Assembly: GCF_025263265.1 (NCBI RefSeq)
Contig: NZ_CP079869.1
Span: forward strand, 5,146,001 to 5,210,000
Length of the DNA: 64,000 bases
Direction: 5' to 3'
Origin: Mycobacterium sp. SMC-4
GTDB lineage: Bacteria; Actinomycetota; Actinomycetes; Mycobacteriales; Mycobacteriaceae
This document shows positions 1 to 10,093 of the stretch, in pieces; within the stretch, counting starts at the first letter, position 1, and each line of letters starts with the position of its first letter. The notes beneath the pieces were generated by a model, which worked only from the letters and a program-made list of their open reading frames with translations, was not told the DNA's origin and did no database searches. A program made the position numbers and the translations under genes.

Positions 1-1
1 C

Positions 2-769
2 GCCGAATCCGAAGGTGGAGCGCAGACCACCCGGTTCGTCGGTGGCACGGCCGAGATCCCGAACCGGTTGGCTGCGCAGCTGTCCGAACACATCGTCTTC
101 GACGCACCGGTGTTGCAGATCGAGCATGACGCCGACTCGGTCACGGTGACCTGCCGCGGCGGTCTGGTGGCGCGCGGGCGCCGGGTGATCGTGGCGATCT
201 CACCGACCTTGGCCGGGCGCATCATGTACGACCCGGCGTTGCCGGGCGATCGCGACCAACTCACCCAGCGGATGCCCAATGCGTCGGCCATGAAGGCGTT
301 CTTCGTCTACGACGAACCCTTCTGGCGCGCAGACGGTCTCAACGGTCAGCTGATCTCCGACATCGGTCCGGCGCGGATGTCCAACGACACCTGCCTACCC
401 GGCGACGACCACGGCGTGATCCTGCTGTTCCTCGAGGGCGAACAGGCCCGCACCTACGGGCGACTGCCGCGCGAGGATCGGCGCGCGGCACTGACAGCCG
501 AGCTGGTGCGCCACTACGGTCGGAGCGCCGATCGTCCCGAGTTCTACGTCGACGGCGAGTGGGCGCAACGCCAGTGGACGCGCGGCTGTTACAACGCCAA
601 TCTCGGGCCGCTGGTGTGGACCAGCTACGGGCATGCACTGGCCGCGCCGATCGGACCGATCCACTGGGCATCCACCGACACGGCCACCCGGTGGAGCGCC
701 TACATGGAAGGGGCGGTCCAAGCCGGTGAGCGGGCCGCCCTGGCCGTCGTCGAAGAGCTGGTCACATAG
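2..769 (+). CDS. FAD-dependent amine oxidase, C-terminal part (5' end outside window)
   Basis: The reading frame is open from base 2, so this is the C-terminal ~255 residues of a longer protein. The end carries the flavin amine oxidase pattern IHWASTDTATRW followed by YMEGAVQAGERAA, the FAD-contacting C-terminus of the monoamine oxidase family. Family members oxidise primary or secondary amines to imines with release of H2O2; the substrate here cannot be told. The N-terminal Rossmann GxGxxG is off the window. The stop lies six bases before the convergent P450 gene. An internal TTG at 68 is not a real start, because family-like sequence continues upstream of it. Confidence 0.85.
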   Translation, partial: AESEGGAQTTRFVGGTAEIPNRLAAQLSEHIVFDAPVLQIEHDADSVTVTCRGGLVARGRRVIVAISPTLAGRIMYDPALPGDRDQLTQRMPNASAMKAFFVYDEPFWRADGLNGQLISDIGPARMSNDTCLPGDDHGVILLFLEGEQARTYGRLPREDRRAALTAELVRHYGRSADRPEFYVDGEWAQRQWTRGCYNANLGPLVWTSYGHALAAPIGPIHWASTDTATRWSAYMEGAVQAGERAALAVVEELVT

Positions 770-775
770 CCTGTC

Positions 776-1993
776 TCACAACGAGACCAGTAGCTCGGAC
801 ATCCCGCGTAGCGTCACGTTCGGCTTGTAACCGGGTTCTTCGGCCAGCGTCGCATGCGGGAACCGCGTGGTCAGTGCGGTCAGCGCGACGGTGGCCTCCA
901 GCCGTGCCAGCGGAGCGCCGAGACAGAAATGCGGCCCCTTGCCGAAGCCCAGGTGGCGAATCGCCGATCGGTCCGGGTCGAACTGATCGGGACGATCGTT
1001 GACTGCCGGATCACGGTGCGCCGCAGCCAGCAACAACAACATGTTGTCGCCTTGGGGCACGTCGCAACCGTTGATGGTGATGTCCTCAGCGGCAACCCGA
1101 CCGATGAGCTGCACCGGCGGGTCGTAGCGCAGCGTCTCCTCGATCACTGCCCCGGCGCGGGTCCCGTCGGCGGCGAGTGCCTGCCACTGCGCCGGGTCCC
1201 GGAGCAGCGCCAGGGTCGCGTTGGCGATCAGGTTGACCGTCGTCTCATGGCCGGCGACCAGCAGCAGTGTGCAGGTCGCCACGATCTCGTCCTCGGTCAG
1301 TTGATCGCCCGATTCTTCGACTCCGACCAGAGCGGACATCAGGTCCTCGCCGGGGTGGCGGCGACGCTCACCGACCAGAGCACGCAGGTAGTCGCGTAGC
1401 CACAGCCCGGCGGCCACGCGCTCCTCATAACCCTGCCCGGCCGAACCGGTGACGGTGATGAACGGGTCCAGCGACTGGGCGAGAAGCCCAGAGGCGGCAC
1501 TGAACTGCGGCTCGTCCTCCAGCGGTACCCCCAGCAGCCGGCAGATCACCGCAACCGGCAGCGGATAGGCCAGGCCCGAGAGCACGTCGAACGACTCCCC
1601 GGCGTGCGCGAGCAGATCGTCGACCAAGGTGGCGATCTCCGGTTCCAGGTTCTTGACGACCTTCGGCACGAAGGCCTTGCTCACCAGGCCACGCAGTCGG
1701 GTGTGGTCGGGCGGGTCGAGGAACAGAAACCCAGGGGTGCCGACCGGCCGGGCTTCCCCACCTTCGGCGATCATCCGCTGGGTCACGGTCGACTTGAGCC
1801 GGTCGCTGGCCGAGGCGGGGTGGCGCAGCACCTGGTCACAGTCGGCGTAGGAGGTGAAGACCGCCAAGTTGAGATCGGGCAGCAGCAGCGGCCCGTGCTC
1901 GCGGATCTTCCGGTAGATCGGATACGGGTCGGCCCGGTGTGCCGGGTCGAGCAGCGTTACCAGCAGCGACTGGGGATCCGCGGCGGTCGTCAT
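776..1993 (-). CDS. Cytochrome P450 monooxygenase
   Basis: A 405-residue soluble bacterial P450 of normal length. The I-helix oxygen-activation motif AGHETT lies near residue 245, the K-helix ExxR is in EETLRYDPP near residue 286, and the heme loop FGKGPHFCLG places the thiolate cysteine at residue 357. Bacterial class I P450s receive electrons from a ferredoxin, but no ferredoxin or reductase gene is adjacent. It is convergent with the amine oxidase and head-to-tail with tgt, so no pathway can be assigned. The substrate is unknown. The ATG start gives the usual proline-rich N-terminus (DPYPIYRKIREHGP). Confidence 0.93.
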   Translation of the reverse strand: MTTAADPQSLLVTLLDPAHRADPYPIYRKIREHGPLLLPDLNLAVFTSYADCDQVLRHPASASDRLKSTVTQRMIAEGGEARPVGTPGFLFLDPPDHTRLRGLVSKAFVPKVVKNLEPEIATLVDDLLAHAGESFDVLSGLAYPLPVAVICRLLGVPLEDEPQFSAASGLLAQSLDPFITVTGSAGQGYEERVAAGLWLRDYLRALVGERRRHPGEDLMSALVGVEESGDQLTEDEIVATCTLLLVAGHETTVNLIANATLALLRDPAQWQALAADGTRAGAVIEETLRYDPPVQLIGRVAAEDITINGCDVPQGDNMLLLLAAAHRDPAVNDRPDQFDPDRSAIRHLGFGKGPHFCLGAPLARLEATVALTALTTRFPHATLAEEPGYKPNVTLRGMSELLVSL

Positions 1994-2035
1994 GCCCCTG
2001 ATTCTGCACGCGTCGGCGGCGACGCAGGTCAGGCG

Positions 2036-3720
<1,685 letters not shown>

Positions 3721-3823
3721 GCAAGGCTTGATCACGAATCCGACCGATTCTCCACGTCCGCGGTGAAACAGCGCACCATACTGCTCTGGATGACCCGTCG
3801 CCCCCGGCGGGCCACACAACCAA

Positions 3824-3830
3824 AAGGAGA
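3824..3830 (+). promoter_or_regulatory. Ribosome binding site that decides the lpqH start
   Basis: AAGGAGA lies 3 bases before GTG 3834 and 6 bases before GTG 3837. The longer spacing, and the MKR N-terminus it gives (as in M. tuberculosis LpqH), favour 3837. Confidence 0.6.
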
Positions 3831-3836
3831 ATTGTG

Positions 3837-4301
3837 GTGAAGCGTTCCGTGTTCGTCGCCATCAGCGGCGCAGCGCTCATCGTCGCCGGCCTGTCGGGCT
3901 GTTCCTCCAACGGCGAGAAGTCAGAAACAACCGGGGAGACCTCGGCGGTCGCATCGGCCGAAGGTAAGAGCACCGTGACCATCGACGGTGAGGACCAGGA
4001 GGTCGCCGGCACGGTCACCTGCGCGACCATGGGCGGCAACATCAACATCGCGATGGGTGATCCCGCCGGTGGCCTGGGGGCCGTGCTCACCGAAGGTGAC
4101 CCGCCCAGCGTCGTCTCCGTCGCGCTCGGCAACGTCAACGGCATGAACCTCGGCTACGCGGCCAACGCCGGACAGGGCGAGGCCACCGTCGAGAAAGACG
4201 GCGACACCTACAAGATCACCGGTACCGCCACCGGTATGGACATGGCCAATCCGATGCAGCCGGTGAACAAGCCGTTCGAGATCGAGGTGACCTGCCCCTG
4301 A
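3837..4301 (+). CDS. lpqH: 19-kDa lipoprotein antigen LpqH
   Basis: A 154-residue lipoprotein very close to M. tuberculosis LpqH (Rv3763). It shares the AGLSGCSSN lipobox with Cys22 as the lipidation site, then a Ser/Thr-rich linker, [17 protein letters not shown], the [16 protein letters not shown] stretch and the terminal FEIEVTC. Two cysteines in the mature domain (one in VTCATMGG and one at the C-terminus) probably form the known disulfide. Export and lipidation put it on the outer envelope, and the family is often O-glycosylated in the linker. It has its own strong Shine-Dalgarno, unlike the paralog upstream. The alternative GTG at 3834 adds a single residue. Confidence 0.93.
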   Translation: MKRSVFVAISGAALIVAGLSGCSSNGEKSETTGETSAVASAEGKSTVTIDGEDQEVAGTVTCATMGGNINIAMGDPAGGLGAVLTEGDPPSVVSVALGNVNGMNLGYAANAGQGEATVEKDGDTYKITGTATGMDMANPMQPVNKPFEIEVTCP

Positions 4302-4333
4302 CGGGACCGATCAGGTAGGGATCAGGTGCGGGA

Positions 4334-4678
4334 TCACGAAGGAATGTAGCCCGCGGCCGACTCCCGCAACTGCCAGATCTGCGCAGGGCACAGTTCATTG
4401 ACTGCCTGATTGATCAGGTAGCCGCCCTGGTAGTAGTCGGTGGTGCGGAAGTCGGCCTTCACCTGATCGACCAGCTCGGCGTAGGGCATCTGGGCGGCCA
4501 CCCGGTCACAGATGCTGCGCCCGTAGCCGAGCGCGGCCTCGGCGTTGGGAAAGTTGTAGCCGGGCCGGACGTGCACGTTGACCAGATAGGCCACCTCGTC
4601 GGCGACAGCCGGGGGTGCGGCGACCAGCGCGGCCGAGGACAGCAGACCCACCGAGAAGATTCCCACCAGCGACTTCAT
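4334..4678 (-). CDS. Small secreted DUF732-family protein
   Basis: About 114 residues with a clear signal peptide (hydrophobic LVGIFSVGLLSSAALVAA, predicted cleavage after AVA at residue 26). The short mature domain has the DUF732 look: Asn-Ala-Glu-Ala-Ala-Leu, GRSICDRV, and a C-terminal NELCPAQI, giving two cysteines likely to pair. DUF732 proteins are abundant in mycobacteria and of unknown function. The ATG at 4678 is chosen because MKSLVG begins the signal peptide and because a -10-like hexamer lies 8 bases upstream; a longer frame to 4708 would add a polar leader. It is divergent from the secreted protein at 4723. Confidence 0.75.
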   Translation of the reverse strand: MKSLVGIFSVGLLSSAALVAAPPAVADEVAYLVNVHVRPGYNFPNAEAALGYGRSICDRVAAQMPYAELVDQVKADFRTTDYYQGGYLINQAVNELCPAQIWQLRESAAGYIPS

Positions 4679-4728
4679 GAGTTGTGACCCTACGCCGTGG
4701 GGCGCCACCTAGGGTGTGACTCATGAAG
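4674..4728. promoter_or_regulatory. Divergent promoter pair with inverted-repeat start regions
   Basis: Both genes have TAGGGT (minus strand 4692-4687, plus strand 4710-4715), then 8 or 7 bases, then ATGAA. The two arms are near-perfect inverted copies around base 4700. Each TAGGGT fits a TANNNT -10 placed so that the RNA would begin at the start codon. Confidence 0.5.
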
Positions 4729-5112
4729 TTCATCGCTGCGTCGGCGCTGGTGGCAGGGTTGGTGGCGGCACCGCTGGTGGTGCTCGGTGCAGGAGCGGCG
4801 TCGGCGTCCCCGATGACCGGGCCAAGGACGTGTGACGGCATGGACTGTGTGCCCTACCTCAAGCGCGGGGTCGAGGTGGGTGAGCGCTGCAACCAGTCGA
4901 TGCGCTTCAACTTCGGTGTGGACGCTGCGGGTAACACGCTGGCATGCAGTTCCAACAGCAGCTGGATCTCGTGGTCGCCGCTGGTCGGGGTGCGCACGCT
5001 GCGGTCGGCGTGCACCCAGCCCGGCACCGCGGCGCAGACCCCTGACGGTTATGCCCTCGCCTGCACCGACGGCGTGTGGACCGCCGACAACTCCGCGACG
5101 TTCTACCGCTGA
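4723..5112 (+). CDS. Small secreted protein of unknown function
   Basis: 129 residues with a signal peptide (hydrophobic ASALVAGLVAAPLVVLGAG, predicted cleavage after ASA near residue 28). The mature part has five cysteines (positions in TCDGMDCVPY, GERCNQS, LACSSNS and SACTQPG, plus LACTDG), so a disulfide-stabilised extracellular domain is likely. The mature N-terminus CDGMDCVPYLKRG and the repeated LACS/LACT pattern recall mycobacterial conserved secreted proteins without assigned function. It lies 5 bases upstream of the FMN oxidoreductase gene on the same strand, so the two may be co-transcribed. I do not recognise a named family. Confidence 0.7.
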   Translation: MKFIAASALVAGLVAAPLVVLGAGAASASPMTGPRTCDGMDCVPYLKRGVEVGERCNQSMRFNFGVDAAGNTLACSSNSSWISWSPLVGVRTLRSACTQPGTAAQTPDGYALACTDGVWTADNSATFYR

Positions 5113-5117
5113 ACTCG

Positions 5118-6035
5118 GTGAGCAACCGCATCCAGGCACTGCTCGGGGTGCGCTACCCGGTGGTGCAGGCGCCGATGACCTACATCGCCCGCGCCGAGCT
5201 GGCTGCGGCGGTATCCGAGGGCGGTGGCCTGGGGATGATCGAGACGTTGACTCCGCAGGGACGCGAGGACCTGCGGCGGGTACGGGAACTGACGGACCGG
5301 CCGGTGGCGGCCAACCTGATGATCCAGGGCTGGAAGCGGGATCCGTCGATCGTCGACGTGCTGGCGGCCGCCGACGTGGCGCACGTGTTCACCTCCGCAG
5401 GGGACCCGGCACTGTTCACCGCGCGTCTGCACGACGCCGGGATGACCGTCGTACACGTGGTGGGTTCGTTGAAGGCGGCGTTGAAGGCCGCCGACGCCGG
5501 CGTCGACGCGCTGGTGGTCGAGGGGGTGGAGGGCGGCGGTTTCAAGTCGGCGCTGGGGGCGTCGACGATGGTGCTGTTGCCGCTGGTCGCCGAGCGAGTG
5601 CAGCTGCCGATCATCTGTGCTGGTGGAGTGTGCGATGCCCGCTCGTGCGCGGCGGCGGTGGTGCTGGGCGCCGAGGGTGTGCAGATGGGCACGCGCATGT
5701 TGGCCAGTGTCGAAGCGGCGGTGCACGCGAACTTCAAGGACGCAATCCTCGCGGCCGACGACGCGGGAACCGTCATGCTCAGCGTTCCGGGAAACCCGAC
5801 GATGCGGGTGCTGCGCACCGGACTGGCCGCGGCCCTCGGCGATCAGGGTGCGCAGGCCAAGTTGCTGGGCCGTATCACCGATCTGTACTTCGAAGGTGAC
5901 CTCAATGCCAGCGTCGCCAACACCGGTCAGGTGTCGGCGCGAATCACCGGGCTGGAACCGGTGGCCGATATCGTGCGGCGCACCTGGATCGACGCCCAGA
6001 CCGCACTGGACGCGGCGCGTGCCCGAATCGGCTGA
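5118..6035 (+). CDS. Nitronate monooxygenase/FabK-like FMN oxidoreductase
   Basis: About 305 residues forming a TIM barrel of the nitronate monooxygenase (2-nitropropane dioxygenase) family. It starts with YPVVQAPM, has the SEGGGLGMI glycine loop, and has the phosphate-binding segments ICAGGVCDARS and GAEGVQMGTRML that hold FMN. The catalytic histidine expected in the EAGGH motif of nitronate monooxygenases and FabK is replaced: the sequence reads EGVEGGGFKS. Ordinary nitronate oxidation is therefore doubtful, and a related flavin-dependent oxidoreduction is possible. Start GTG 5118 is chosen because it follows the preceding stop by 5 bases and begins at family-like sequence; an upstream GTG at 5076 would overlap that gene. 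Confidence 0.82.
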   Translation: MSNRIQALLGVRYPVVQAPMTYIARAELAAAVSEGGGLGMIETLTPQGREDLRRVRELTDRPVAANLMIQGWKRDPSIVDVLAAADVAHVFTSAGDPALFTARLHDAGMTVVHVVGSLKAALKAADAGVDALVVEGVEGGGFKSALGASTMVLLPLVAERVQLPIICAGGVCDARSCAAAVVLGAEGVQMGTRMLASVEAAVHANFKDAILAADDAGTVMLSVPGNPTMRVLRTGLAAALGDQGAQAKLLGRITDLYFEGDLNASVANTGQVSARITGLEPVADIVRRTWIDAQTALDAARARIG

Positions 6036-6053
6036 CCGGGCAGAGGTGCCCGG

Positions 6054-6812
6054 TCAGGCCCGGATGACGACGGGGCCGAGCACCTCGTAGCGGCGCGCCT
6101 GCTCGGCGTCGAGCTCCGCGCCGGTGACGATGGCCTCGAAATCCGCGACGCGGGCGAACCGACAGAAGCTGCTCTCGCCGAACTTCGAGTGGGCCGCCAC
6201 CAGGATGGGCCGGCGAGCGACCCGCACCGCGGCGCCTTTGACCGCGGCAACCGCGGGGTCCGGCGTCGTCAGGCCATGCTCCAGCGAAATCCCGTTGGTA
6301 CCAAGGTAAGCCACATCGATCACCAGACTGCTGAGCATGTCGACAGCCCAATGGTCGACCGTCGCCAGGGTCCTGCCCCGCATCCTGCCGCCGAGCAGCA
6401 GCACGGTCACGGTGCGGCTGTGGGCCAGCGCCTCGGCCGCCAACAACGACGACGTCACCACCGTCAGCTCCTGCTCGGCGAGCCGTTCGGCGATCAGCCG
6501 AGGAGTGAAACCCTCGTCCAGATAGACGGTTTCGGCGCCGTGCAACAGTTCGGTGGCAGCTGCGGCGATGCGGTGTTTTTGAGCCAGGTCCACCTGGCTG
6601 CGGTACTCCACACCGGATTCGAAGGCCGCCGTCTCCATCGGCACCGCACCCCCGTGCACCCGCTTGAGCAGGCGGCGGCCCGCCAGAACCTTCAGGTCGC
6701 GACGGATCGTCTCGCTCGCCACATCCAGCTCGGTGGCGAGCGAGGCGACGTCCACTCGTCCGCGGGTGCGGGCGAATTCGACGATCCGGCTCTGGCGGGT
6801 CTCGGAATCCAC
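6054..6812 (-). CDS. DeoR-family transcriptional repressor of the mannitol PTS locus
   Basis: 252 residues. The N-terminal winged helix (about 6-57) has the DeoR signature ELDVASETIRRDLKVL and the HGGA turn. The C-terminal sugar-phosphate sensor domain contains VTSSLLAAEAL, LLGGRMR, GTNGIS and the VAAHSKFG segment typical of DeoR sensors. It lies 26 bases downstream of the PTS permease gene on the same strand, so it is probably co-transcribed with its target. By family analogy it would be released from DNA by a phosphorylated sugar intermediate, here likely a hexitol phosphate or fructose phosphate. The ligand is inference from context. Confidence 0.88.
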   Translation of the reverse strand: MDSETRQSRIVEFARTRGRVDVASLATELDVASETIRRDLKVLAGRRLLKRVHGGAVPMETAAFESGVEYRSQVDLAQKHRIAAAATELLHGAETVYLDEGFTPRLIAERLAEQELTVVTSSLLAAEALAHSRTVTVLLLGGRMRGRTLATVDHWAVDMLSSLVIDVAYLGTNGISLEHGLTTPDPAVAAVKGAAVRVARRPILVAAHSKFGESSFCRFARVADFEAIVTGAELDAEQARRYEVLGPVVIRA

Positions 6813-6838
6813 GAGGTCACGCTACTGGGCGAGGGCGT

Positions 6839-8818
6839 TCAGGAGCCCATCAGGATCGCTTTGACCTCCTCAGCTGAGGCCGCCTCCCGCAACCGGGCAA
6901 CATCGTCGGACTTGAGGAACACCTGCGCGATCCTGGTCAACAGCGCCATGTGGTCCTTACCCGCTCCGGCAATCCCGACGACGAACTCTGCGGGCTTGCC
7001 GTTCCAGTCGACGGGTTCGGAATAGCGCACTAACGACAGTCCGGTCCGCCGGATGGTGTCCTTGGCTTCGTTGGTGCCGTGCGGAATGGCCAGCCCATTG
7101 CCCATGAACGTCGACACCGAGGATTCCCGCTCGTGCATCGCATCGATGTAGGCCCGTTCCACTGCGCCCGCGGCAACCAGCAGTTCACCGGCCTCATTGA
7201 TGGCGTCGGCGGCGCTGCGCGCCGATCCGTTCAGTACGATCGATGACAGCGGCAGCACGTCGTCCGGCGACGCGGACTCAGCGGCATCGGTGGAATCCTC
7301 TGCGGCCGGGGCAGTGTCGCCGCCCTCGGTGTTGGTCACCTTGAGCTGTTCGACGATCTCGTCGTAGCGCGGGCTGCCCATGAAGTCCTCGACCGAGACA
7401 TGGACGGCCGAGGCGGTGCGTTGCCGGGCCCGCGCGGTAAGGTCGCGGTGCGAGACGACCAGGTCGTAGCTGTCGGTCAGATTCGAGATCGCGGAGTTGG
7501 TGACCTTGACGTCACCGAAGCCGGCCTGCTGAATCTTCTTGCGCAGCACCGAGGCTCCCATCGCCGACGATCCCATGCCGGCGTCGCAGGCGAAGACGAT
7601 GCTCTTGATCGGACCGGCTGAGGTCGCGACCAGCGTGCCGGCCACACTGGACTTCTTGCCCTTCATCGATTCCATCTCCGCGGTGGCAGCGGCCAGGTCC
7701 TGCTCGTCGGCGGCGCGGTCGGTCTTGAGCAGCAGCGCGGCTACGGCGAAGGACACCGCCGCCGCACCGAACACCGACAGGGTGACACCCAGGTAGCTGT
7801 CGCTGGCGGTCTGGGCGTAGACGGCGATGATGGAGCCCGGCGCGGCGGGGGCCCGCAGTCCCGAGCCGAACAGCACATTGATGAACACACCGGTCATGCC
7901 GCCGAGGATGGTGGCGATGATCAGCTTGGGCTTCATCAACACATACGGGAAGTAGATCTCGTGGATCCCGCCGAAGAACTGGATCACCGCTGCGCCGGGG
8001 GCCGACGCCCGAGCCACGCCCTTGCCGAAGACCATGAACGCCAACAGAAGTCCCAGTCCCGGACCGGGATTGGCCTCCAGCAGGAACAGGATCGACTTGC
8101 CGTACTCCAGCGCCTGGGTGGTACCCAGCGGAGTGAGCACACCGTGGTTGATCGCGTTGTTCAGGAACAGCACCTTGGCCGGTTCGATCAGGATCGACGT
8201 GAGCGGCAGCATGTTGTTCTCGACGAGGAAGTCCACCGCGTTTCCTGCCGCACGCGTGAACGCCGACACCACGGGACCGATGCCGAAGAATCCGAAGATG
8301 GCCAGAATCATCCCGAGGATGCCGGCGGAGAAGTTGTCGACCAGCATCTCGAAGCCTGGACGGATCTTGCCCTCCCAGAGCGCGTCGAGCTTCTTCATCA
8401 GCCAGCCGCCGAGTGGGCCCATGATCATGGCGCCCAGGAACATCGGGACGTCGGCACCGGTGACGACGCCGATCGTGGCGATCGCGCCGACCACCGCGCC
8501 GCGGTTGCCATGGATCATCCGCCCGCCGGTGTAGCCGATCAGGATGGGCAGCAGGTAGGTGATCATCGGGCCGACGATGCCGGCGCCGTCGTAGGCGCCC
8601 CAGCCGCCGATCCGGGCGACCCAACCGTCGGGATCCCTCAGTTCGGCGAAGATGCCCTGCAACCAGCCCTGCTCGATGAACAGCGCGGTGATCAGGCCCC
8701 AGGCGATGAATGCCGCAATGTTGGGCATCACCATGTTCGACAGCGCGGTACCGAGCTTCTGCACCTGCACCCGGACCCCGGTCCGCGGGGGTGCGTCCTC
8801 GACTGTTGCGTGCGACAT
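6839..8818 (-). CDS. mtlA: PTS mannitol-type permease EIICBA
   Basis: About 659 residues that import and phosphorylate a hexitol. Order: membrane EIIC (about 20-340; GADVPMFLGAMIMGPLGG, NAINHGVLTPLG and GGIHEIYFPYVL match mannitol EIIC), EIIB with phospho-Cys411 in FACDAGMGSS, and a C-terminal EIIA with phospho-His580 in AIPHGTNEAK. All three domains needed for phosphotransfer are fused; general EI and HPr are not in the window. ATG 8818 is preferred over 8836 because GGAGGA ends about 5 bases before it, whereas that site overlaps the upstream ATG. The adjacent DeoR gene and divergent dehydrogenase support a polyol utilisation locus. Mannitol is the best guess by EIIC similarity. Confidence 0.9.
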   Translation of the reverse strand: MSHATVEDAPPRTGVRVQVQKLGTALSNMVMPNIAAFIAWGLITALFIEQGWLQGIFAELRDPDGWVARIGGWGAYDGAGIVGPMITYLLPILIGYTGGRMIHGNRGAVVGAIATIGVVTGADVPMFLGAMIMGPLGGWLMKKLDALWEGKIRPGFEMLVDNFSAGILGMILAIFGFFGIGPVVSAFTRAAGNAVDFLVENNMLPLTSILIEPAKVLFLNNAINHGVLTPLGTTQALEYGKSILFLLEANPGPGLGLLLAFMVFGKGVARASAPGAAVIQFFGGIHEIYFPYVLMKPKLIIATILGGMTGVFINVLFGSGLRAPAAPGSIIAVYAQTASDSYLGVTLSVFGAAAVSFAVAALLLKTDRAADEQDLAAATAEMESMKGKKSSVAGTLVATSAGPIKSIVFACDAGMGSSAMGASVLRKKIQQAGFGDVKVTNSAISNLTDSYDLVVSHRDLTARARQRTASAVHVSVEDFMGSPRYDEIVEQLKVTNTEGGDTAPAAEDSTDAAESASPDDVLPLSSIVLNGSARSAADAINEAGELLVAAGAVERAYIDAMHERESSVSTFMGNGLAIPHGTNEAKDTIRRTGLSLVRYSEPVDWNGKPAEFVVGIAGAGKDHMALLTRIAQVFLKSDDVARLREAASAEEVKAILMGS

Positions 8819-8878
8819 ACAAGTCCTCCGATTCATATGGCGGCCGGGTGACGCCGGTCACATGACCTAAGTAGACCG

Positions 8879-8948
8879 CATAAACGGGCATTTTTGCAAG
8901 CATTCGGTCATAATCGGTCAGACAATAGGGTGGTTTTATGCCCGTATG
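8879..8948. promoter_or_regulatory. Putative operator in the mtlA/dehydrogenase intergenic region
   Basis: An inverted pair, ACGGGCAT at 8884-8891 and ATGCCCGT at 8938-8945, lies about 54 bases apart. Between them a direct repeat TCGGTCA occurs at 8904-8910 and 8914-8920, exactly 10 bases apart. This AT-richer island sits between two divergent genes of one locus next to a DeoR gene, so it is the most likely regulator binding region. Confidence 0.5.
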
Positions 8949-9007
8949 GCCGATAGAGTGCGGTAAAGCACACCGGATTGATCGACCCCGTCGAGAGGAC
9001 GCTCCCC

Positions 9008-10093
9008 ATGAAAGCGCTGCGCTTCTACGCCCCAGAAGATGTCCGGCTCGAGGACGTCGACGAGCCCACCTGCGCCCCCGACGAGGTGAAGCTGCGGGTG
9101 CGCAACTGTTCGACCTGCGGCACCGACGTCAAGATCTTCTACAACGGCCACCAGAACCTGACACCACCGCGGACCATCGGCCACGAGATCGCCGGTGAGA
9201 TCGTCGAGGTCGGCGCGGACGTCAACGCGAAGTACGACAGCAACTGGCAGGTCGGAGACCGGGTCCAGGTGATCGCCGCCGTCCCGTGCGGCGAGTGCCA
9301 CGAATGCCGAAAGGGCTGGATGGCGGTGTGCCAGAACCAGACCTCGATGGGCTACCAGTACGACGGCGGGTTCGCCGAGTACATGATCGTGCCGCGCCAG
9401 GTCCTCAAGGTCGACGGGATGAACCGGATCCCGGACAACGTGGGCTTCGACGAGGCGTCGGCTGCCGAGCCGTTCGCCTGCGCCATCAACGCCCAGGAAC
9501 TCCTCGGCATCGAAGACGGCGACACTGTGGTGGTGTTCGGAGCCGGCCCGATCGGCTGTATGCACATCCGGATCGCGCGCGGCGTGCACAACTGCGGCCC
9601 CGTCTACCTCGTCGACGTCAACGCCGCCCGCCTGCAGATGTCGGCCGACGCGGTGGCACCGGAGGAGATCATCAACGGCTCCGAGGTCGATGTCGTCGAG
9701 CGGGTCATGGAGTTGACCGGCGGGCGCGGCGCCGACGTGGTCATCACCGCCACCGCCGCCAACGTGGCCCAGGAGCAGGCCATCGCGATGGCCGCCCGCA
9801 ACGGCCGCATCTCGTTCTTCGGCGGGCTGCCCAAGAACAACCCGACGATCACCTGCGATTCCAACGTGGTGCACTACCGGCAGCTGCACATCCACGGCGC
9901 CAACGGCTCCGCCCCGGAGCACAACAAGCGTGCGCTGCAGTACATCTCGACCGGACAGGTACCGGTCAAGGACCTCATCACGCGTCGCATCCCGCTCGAC
10001 GACGTCCTGGAGGCGTTCCAGATCGTCAAGAACGGCGAGGCGATCAAGGTGACAGTGGAGCCGGCACCGGCCGAGGTCGCTGCCGGGGTCTAG
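9008..10093 (+). CDS. Zinc-dependent polyol/alcohol dehydrogenase (MDR family)
   Basis: 361 residues of the sorbitol/threonine dehydrogenase branch of medium-chain dehydrogenases. The catalytic zinc ligands lie in CSTCGTD and GHE. The structural zinc loop PCGECHECRKGWMAVC has four cysteines, and the Rossmann motif is VVFGAGPIGCM. It oxidises a polyol hydroxyl with NAD(P)+. Its divergent position next to a hexitol PTS suggests it acts on a hexitol or hexitol phosphate, but substrate identity is inference. ATG 9008 is chosen because GAGAGGA lies 8 bases upstream and MKALRFY matches family N-termini. Its stop shares the sequence ctag with the convergent CoA-transferase stop. Confidence 0.88.
   Translation: MKALRFYAPEDVRLEDVDEPTCAPDEVKLRVRNCSTCGTDVKIFYNGHQNLTPPRTIGHEIAGEIVEVGADVNAKYDSNWQVGDRVQVIAAVPCGECHECRKGWMAVCQNQTSMGYQYDGGFAEYMIVPRQVLKVDGMNRIPDNVGFDEASAAEPFACAINAQELLGIEDGDTVVVFGAGPIGCMHIRIARGVHNCGPVYLVDVNAARLQMSADAVAPEEIINGSEVDVVERVMELTGGRGADVVITATAANVAQEQAIAMAARNGRISFFGGLPKNNPTITCDSNVVHYRQLHIHGANGSAPEHNKRALQYISTGQVPVKDLITRRIPLDDVLEAFQIVKNGEAIKVTVEPAPAEVAAGV

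Noticed and set aside
8821..9007. A riboswitch or attenuator upstream of mtlA or the dehydrogenase gene
   Set aside because: The repeats look like protein-binding sites; there is no extended conserved RNA fold, and both genes have ordinary ribosome sites near their starts.
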